This document shows, piece by piece, positions 59,846 through 64,000 of a stretch of DNA of 64,000 nt. The notes under the pieces were generated by a model, which ran no database searches, had not been told where the DNA came from, and worked only from the letters and a program-made list of their open reading frames with translations. The position numbers and the translations under genes are program-made. The DNA comes from Hyphomicrobiales bacterium (GTDB taxonomy: Bacteria > Pseudomonadota > Alphaproteobacteria > Rhizobiales > NORP267): assembly GCA_021775855.1 (NCBI GenBank), contig JAJFGZ010000004.1, positions 47,132 to 111,131 on the forward strand. The letters are read 5' to 3'. Within the stretch, counting starts at the first letter, position 1. Each line of letters starts with the position of its first letter.

Positions 59846-61438
59846 CTAGACTATAAAATTCCACGCTATGACGGCAAGCGAAAGCGCAGCCACCCAAAGC
59901 GCCCGGCGGGTCCAGCGGTCTTCCCGGTGCTGGGTGGCGGCAATCTTGTCGATGGTTTCGCGGTCAAGCTGGATGCCACCGACCGCCATATCGGCCATCC
60001 GCCCGGCGATTGTCTCGGCGCGTGAAAGAATTCCCGGAACCTGGCCGAAAAACCGGCCGAGATCTGCCGCACCCTCAGCGGCGTCGTGTAGCCTGCCCTC
60101 GGGCCCGAGGTTGCTCTCCATCCATTCCTTGACCACCGGCTCGGCGGTATCCCACATATTCAGTTCCGGATCGAGCATCCGCCCGACCCCTTCCACGACC
60201 ATCATGGTTTTCTGCAGCAGCAACAAATCGGGCTGGGCTTCCATTTCAAACAGTTCGGTATTCTGAAACAATTGGGTCAAAAGGTTCGCCATGGAAATAT
60301 CTTCCGCGCTTTTATCCATCAGGGGTTCCCCGATGGCGCGCAGCGATTGGGCGAAATCGGCCCGGCGCTTTGTAGACGGTACATACCCCGCCTCGAAATG
60401 CACGTCCGAGACCCGCGTATAGTCGCGCCGGATAAAACCCCAGAGAATCTCGGCGAGGAAACGGCGCTCGTCCGGCCCGAGCCGCCCCATGATTCCGAAA
60501 TCGACGGCTACAATATTGCTGTCTTCATCCACGAATAAATTGCCCGGATGCATGTCGGCGTGAAAAAACCCGTCGCGCATGGCGTGGCGCAGGAAAGACT
60601 GGATGATATTGGCGCCAAGCGCCTTGAGGTCGTGGTCGGACGCTTTGAGTGCGTCGAGATCGCTGAGTGGAATCCCGTCGACCCACTCGATCGTCAGCAC
60701 CCGCTTGGCGCATTGCGGCCAGTAAATATCCGGAACCCTGAACCCTTCGTCATCGGCAATGTTTTCCGCCATCTCGGAAATCGCGGCGGCCTCCAGTCTT
60801 AGATCCATCTCGAACCGGACCGTCTGGTTGAGCACCTCAACGGCGGCGAGCGGCTTCAGGCGCCGGGTTGGCGGCAGGAACCGCTCGACGTTGCGCGCCA
60901 TGAAGAAAAAGCTCTCCATATCGCGGGCGAAGCGCTGTTCGATGCCGGGCCGTAGGATTTTGACCGCGACGATATTTTCTTCGCCGTCCTCGGACTTTAA
61001 TGTGGCTTTGTGGACCTGGGCGATCGAGGCGGCGGCGACGGAATTGCCAAACGAGGAAAAAATTTGACCCACAGGATGTCCAAGCGCAGCGGCCACGGCA
61101 TCCTCGGCCTCGATTTGCGAAAAGGCCGGCAGCCGGTCCTGTAGTTCGGCGAGGTCTCGCGCCCGGTCTTCGCCAACGATATCCCCCCGGGTCGCCAGAA
61201 ACTGACCAAACTTGATGTAACTTGGCCCAAGGTCCGTTAGCGCGGCGGCGAGGCGTTTGGCAGACGATTGGGTGCTTGCCACGTCGGTTTTCGGACCAAA
61301 CAGGGTGCGCACGATTTTTATACCGATGCGCGCAGGCGCCGGTAAATCGTCCGGTGTGACCAGATCAAGAGCGCCATGGCGGGCCATCACCAACCCGGCC
61401 CGCGCAAGGCGCCACGACTGAGTGATATTCGAAATCAT
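59846..61438 (-). CDS. ubiB: 2-octaprenylphenol hydroxylase / ubiquinone biosynthesis kinase-like UbiB
   Basis: LGPSYIKFGQFLATRGDIVGEDRARDLAELQDRLP; AAASIAQVHKATL; DGFFHADMHPGNLFV. Confidence 0.95.
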   Translation of the reverse strand: MISNITQSWRLARAGLVMARHGALDLVTPDDLPAPARIGIKIVRTLFGPKTDVASTQSSAKRLAAALTDLGPSYIKFGQFLATRGDIVGEDRARDLAELQDRLPAFSQIEAEDAVAAALGHPVGQIFSSFGNSVAAASIAQVHKATLKSEDGEENIVAVKILRPGIEQRFARDMESFFFMARNVERFLPPTRRLKPLAAVEVLNQTVRFEMDLRLEAAAISEMAENIADDEGFRVPDIYWPQCAKRVLTIEWVDGIPLSDLDALKASDHDLKALGANIIQSFLRHAMRDGFFHADMHPGNLFVDEDSNIVAVDFGIMGRLGPDERRFLAEILWGFIRRDYTRVSDVHFEAGYVPSTKRRADFAQSLRAIGEPLMDKSAEDISMANLLTQLFQNTELFEMEAQPDLLLLQKTMMVVEGVGRMLDPELNMWDTAEPVVKEWMESNLGPEGRLHDAAEGAADLGRFFGQVPGILSRAETIAGRMADMAVGGIQLDRETIDKIAATQHREDRWTRRALWVAALSLAVIAWNFIV

Positions 61439-61441
61439 GGT

Positions 61442-62215
61442 TTAAATTCGCCAGCCGGAATGGATGGCGGCGATCCCGCCGGACAGGTCGCGATACTTCG
61501 GCTGCTCGAACCCGGCTTCCCCGACCCGCTCCATGAGCGCTTCCTGGTCCGGAAATTTGCGGATCGATTCCACGAGATACCGGTACGAATCGCCGTCCCC
61601 TGCGACCAGTGTTCCTATGACCGGAATGGCGTTGAACGAATAAAATTCATAGATCTTGTCGAACATCGGGATGCTTGGGTGTGAAAATTCCAGGCAGATA
61701 ATCCGCCCTCCGGTTTTCAACACCCGGAAGGCTTCGGACAGCGCCTTGCCGATATCCGGCACGTTGCGCAGCCCGAAAGCGATTGTATAGGAATCGAACC
61801 ATTGGTCCGGGTAGGGCAGATCTTCGGCGTTGCCTTGGACGAACCGGAGTTGGCCTCCATGGGCCTGCCGGCCGGCCCGGGCGCGGCCTTCGCGCAGCAT
61901 ATTCGCGTTGATATCAAGAATGTCGATTTCGGCCTTTTTGCCAGCTGCTTCGGCGATCCGGAACGCCATGTCACCGGTGCCGCCAGCGACATCGATGTGA
62001 CGGTAGCCGGAATTGGACGCGCGCGGCGCCAGCCAATCCACGGCGGCGTCCTTCCAGAGCCGGTGCAGCCCGCCGCTCATCAGATCATTCATCAGATCGT
62101 AGCGGCGCGCCACCTTGGCAAATACGTCGTCCACCAGCGCCTGCTTGGCGCCCGGTTCAACGTCTCGAAAGCCGAAATGGGTCGCATTATTGTCCGGGAT
62201 TGGGTTACGCACCAA
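61442..62215 (-). CDS. ubiE: Demethylmenaquinone/ubiquinone methyltransferase UbiE
   Basis: THFGFRDVEPGAKQALVDDVFAKVARRYDLMNDLMSGGLHRLWKD; IDVAGGTGDMAFRIAE. Confidence 0.95.
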   Translation of the reverse strand: MVRNPIPDNNATHFGFRDVEPGAKQALVDDVFAKVARRYDLMNDLMSGGLHRLWKDAAVDWLAPRASNSGYRHIDVAGGTGDMAFRIAEAAGKKAEIDILDINANMLREGRARAGRQAHGGQLRFVQGNAEDLPYPDQWFDSYTIAFGLRNVPDIGKALSEAFRVLKTGGRIICLEFSHPSIPMFDKIYEFYSFNAIPVIGTLVAGDGDSYRYLVESIRKFPDQEALMERVGEAGFEQPKYRDLSGGIAAIHSGWRI

Positions 62216-62317
62216 TTTGTCTCCACAGAGGTCTAGCCCCTAACGAACGGGACCATAGCGCAGGCGGCGCGCGAGCGCTATGTTGCTCTGCAAAAAGCGT
62301 AAAGAAGGACCCATATT

Positions 62318-63187
62318 TTGCCAGAATTGCCGGAAGTGGAAACAGTTGTGCGCGGACTGGACCGGGCGATGACCGGTAAGATAATCGAGAGGGTCGAATT
62401 GCGCCGCGAAAACCTGCGGTTTCCTTTTCCGGATCGTTTTTCGGCAAATCTCGAAGGGCAAACCGTGGCTAACCTGTCGCGTCGCGCCAAATACATCCTG
62501 GCACGCCTGTCATCGGGCAACGTGCTGGTGGTCCATCTGGGCATGTCCGGCCGGTTTCTGATTGACGCGGGCGGCGCGGCCAATTTTCACCACGAATTAG
62601 CGCACAAACCAGCCCACGATCATGTGGTGATTGATCTCGAAGACGGCACCCGGATCACCTACAACGATCCGCGCCGGTTCGGCTATATGTTGCTGGTAGC
62701 GGATGCCGAACTGGACTCCCATCCCCGGTTCAAATCCCTCGGTGTCGAACCATTGGGGAACCATTTGAACGAGACCTATCTCAACGCTGCTTTCCGGGGC
62801 CGCGCCACCAACCTCAAGGCGGTGTTGATGGATCAGCGGATTATCGCCGGGCTTGGCAACATATATGTCTGCGAAGCGTTACACCTGTCCGGCCTGTCGC
62901 CGATCCGCAAGGCGGGTTCCATCGCCACAAAACGCGGCGGCCCCGGCAAACGCATCGCGCCGCTTGTCGCGTCAATCCGCGATGTGCTGACCCGGGCGAT
63001 TGAAGCCGGCGGGTCGAGTTTGCGCGATTTCGGCCATACCGACGGCTCGCTCGGCTATTTTCAGCACAATTTTAACGTCTATGACCGGGAAGACGGCTCT
63101 TGCGTCAAACCGGCATGCCAGGGGACGATCCGCCGCATTGTCCAGAACGGACGCTCGACATTCTATTGCGCGGCGTGCCAGAAATAG
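62318..63187 (+). CDS. mutM: Formamidopyrimidine-DNA glycosylase
   Basis: (M)[20 protein letters not shown] start; C-terminal zinc finger [28 protein letters not shown]. Confidence 0.96.
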   Translation: MPELPEVETVVRGLDRAMTGKIIERVELRRENLRFPFPDRFSANLEGQTVANLSRRAKYILARLSSGNVLVVHLGMSGRFLIDAGGAANFHHELAHKPAHDHVVIDLEDGTRITYNDPRRFGYMLLVADAELDSHPRFKSLGVEPLGNHLNETYLNAAFRGRATNLKAVLMDQRIIAGLGNIYVCEALHLSGLSPIRKAGSIATKRGGPGKRIAPLVASIRDVLTRAIEAGGSSLRDFGHTDGSLGYFQHNFNVYDREDGSCVKPACQGTIRRIVQNGRSTFYCAACQK

Positions 63188-63245
63188 GAAAATTCATTGG
63201 CCTGCGGCCTCGGCTGCAGCACGGATTAAGTTGCGAGGAAACAAA

Positions 63246-64000
63246 ATGGCTTTCGAAACAATCATCACGGAAACCCGGAACCGGGTCGGCCTCATCACCC
63301 TCAATCGCCCAAAGGCGCTGAACGCCCTGAACAGCGTTCTGATGGGTGAATTGTCACAGGCGCTGGACATATACGAGGCCGACGACAAGATCGGCTGTAT
63401 CGTTATTACCGGAAGCGAAAAGGCCTTTGCCGCCGGTGCCGATATCAAGGAAATGCAATCAAAGACCTATATGGAAGCTTACAAGGAGGATTTCATTACC
63501 CCCTGGGAGCATCTGTCGCGGGTCAGAAAGCCGGTCATCGCTGCGGTTGCCGGCTACGCCCTTGGGGGCGGCTGCGAGGTGGCGATGATGTGCGATTTTA
63601 TCCTGGCGGCCGATACCGCAAAGTTCGGCCAGCCTGAGATCAACCTGGGCGTTATGCCCGGCTCAGGGGGCACCCAGCGCCTGACACGCTTTGTCGGCAA
63701 ATCAAAAGCCATGGAAATGTGCCTGACCGGGCGCATGATGGACGCCGAAGAGGCCGAGAGATCGGGTCTCGTGAGCCGAATTGTCGACGCCGATAATCTC
63801 GTAGAGGACGCGGTGGAGACCGGCAACAAGATCGCCCAGATGTCGATGCCGTCTCTGATGATGACCAAGGAATCGGTCAACCGGTCTTACGAGACAACGC
63901 TGACCGAAGGCGTCCGGTTCGAGCGCCGGGTCTTCCATTCCCTGTTCGCCACCGAAGACCAGGCGGAGGGGATGGCGGCGTTTGCAGAGAAGCGCAAGCC
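63246..64000 (+). CDS. Enoyl-CoA hydratase (truncated by window edge)
   Basis: [28 protein letters not shown]...[17 protein letters not shown]...[46 protein letters not shown]. Confidence 0.93.
   Translation, partial: MAFETIITETRNRVGLITLNRPKALNALNSVLMGELSQALDIYEADDKIGCIVITGSEKAFAAGADIKEMQSKTYMEAYKEDFITPWEHLSRVRKPVIAAVAGYALGGGCEVAMMCDFILAADTAKFGQPEINLGVMPGSGGTQRLTRFVGKSKAMEMCLTGRMMDAEEAERSGLVSRIVDADNLVEDAVETGNKIAQMSMPSLMMTKESVNRSYETTLTEGVRFERRVFHSLFATEDQAEGMAAFAEKRK

Noticed and set aside
1-64000. CRISPR arrays, transposases, integrases, phage genes, toxin-antitoxin pairs, rRNA/tRNA
   Set aside because: None recognised; the XRE regulator at 36799 has no toxin partner and belongs to the lnt-trmB neighbourhood.

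Overview
This 64 kb window is a gene-dense, high-GC bacterial chromosome segment. Gene content and order point to an alphaproteobacterium, probably Rhodospirillales-like; that assignment is inference. Most of it is conserved housekeeping sequence: grpE-hrcA / rph-rdgB-hemW, rsmI-yraN-gshB-comM, maeB, mutS-glnD, murJ-trpS-usp, nfu-tsaB-rimI-fur-plsC-miaB-phoH-ybeY-corC-lnt-xre-trmB-rimP-nusA-ylxR-infB-rbfA-truB-rpsO-pnp, fabI-fabB-fabA / irr, moeB-dut-coaBC-ubiB-ubiE / mutM and a truncated enoyl-CoA hydratase. No rRNA, tRNA, CRISPR, transposase or phage genes were seen. The most unusual item is a complete two-domain phosphagen (arginine-type) kinase at 21106-22218 (-), inserted with a DMT transporter between glnD and murJ. 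By eye it keeps all the catalytic and arginine-specificity residues of animal arginine kinases. A second accessory patch lies between pnp and fabI (about 47.9-51.8 kb). It has a small Cys/His-bearing secreted protein, two tandem Tat-type L,D-transpeptidases and a Zn/Cd/Pb-type P1B-ATPase preceded by a MerR-type operator with a 19-bp spacer but no adjacent MerR gene. Smaller observations are a 3 x 30-bp in-frame repeat at the rbfA 3' end, an rpsO-pnp hairpin, a hairpin plus T-tract before rimP, absence of metK from its usual slot, a Fur-like box upstream of irr, and an unclear hrcA start codon. All family calls come from reading the sequences; no database search was run.
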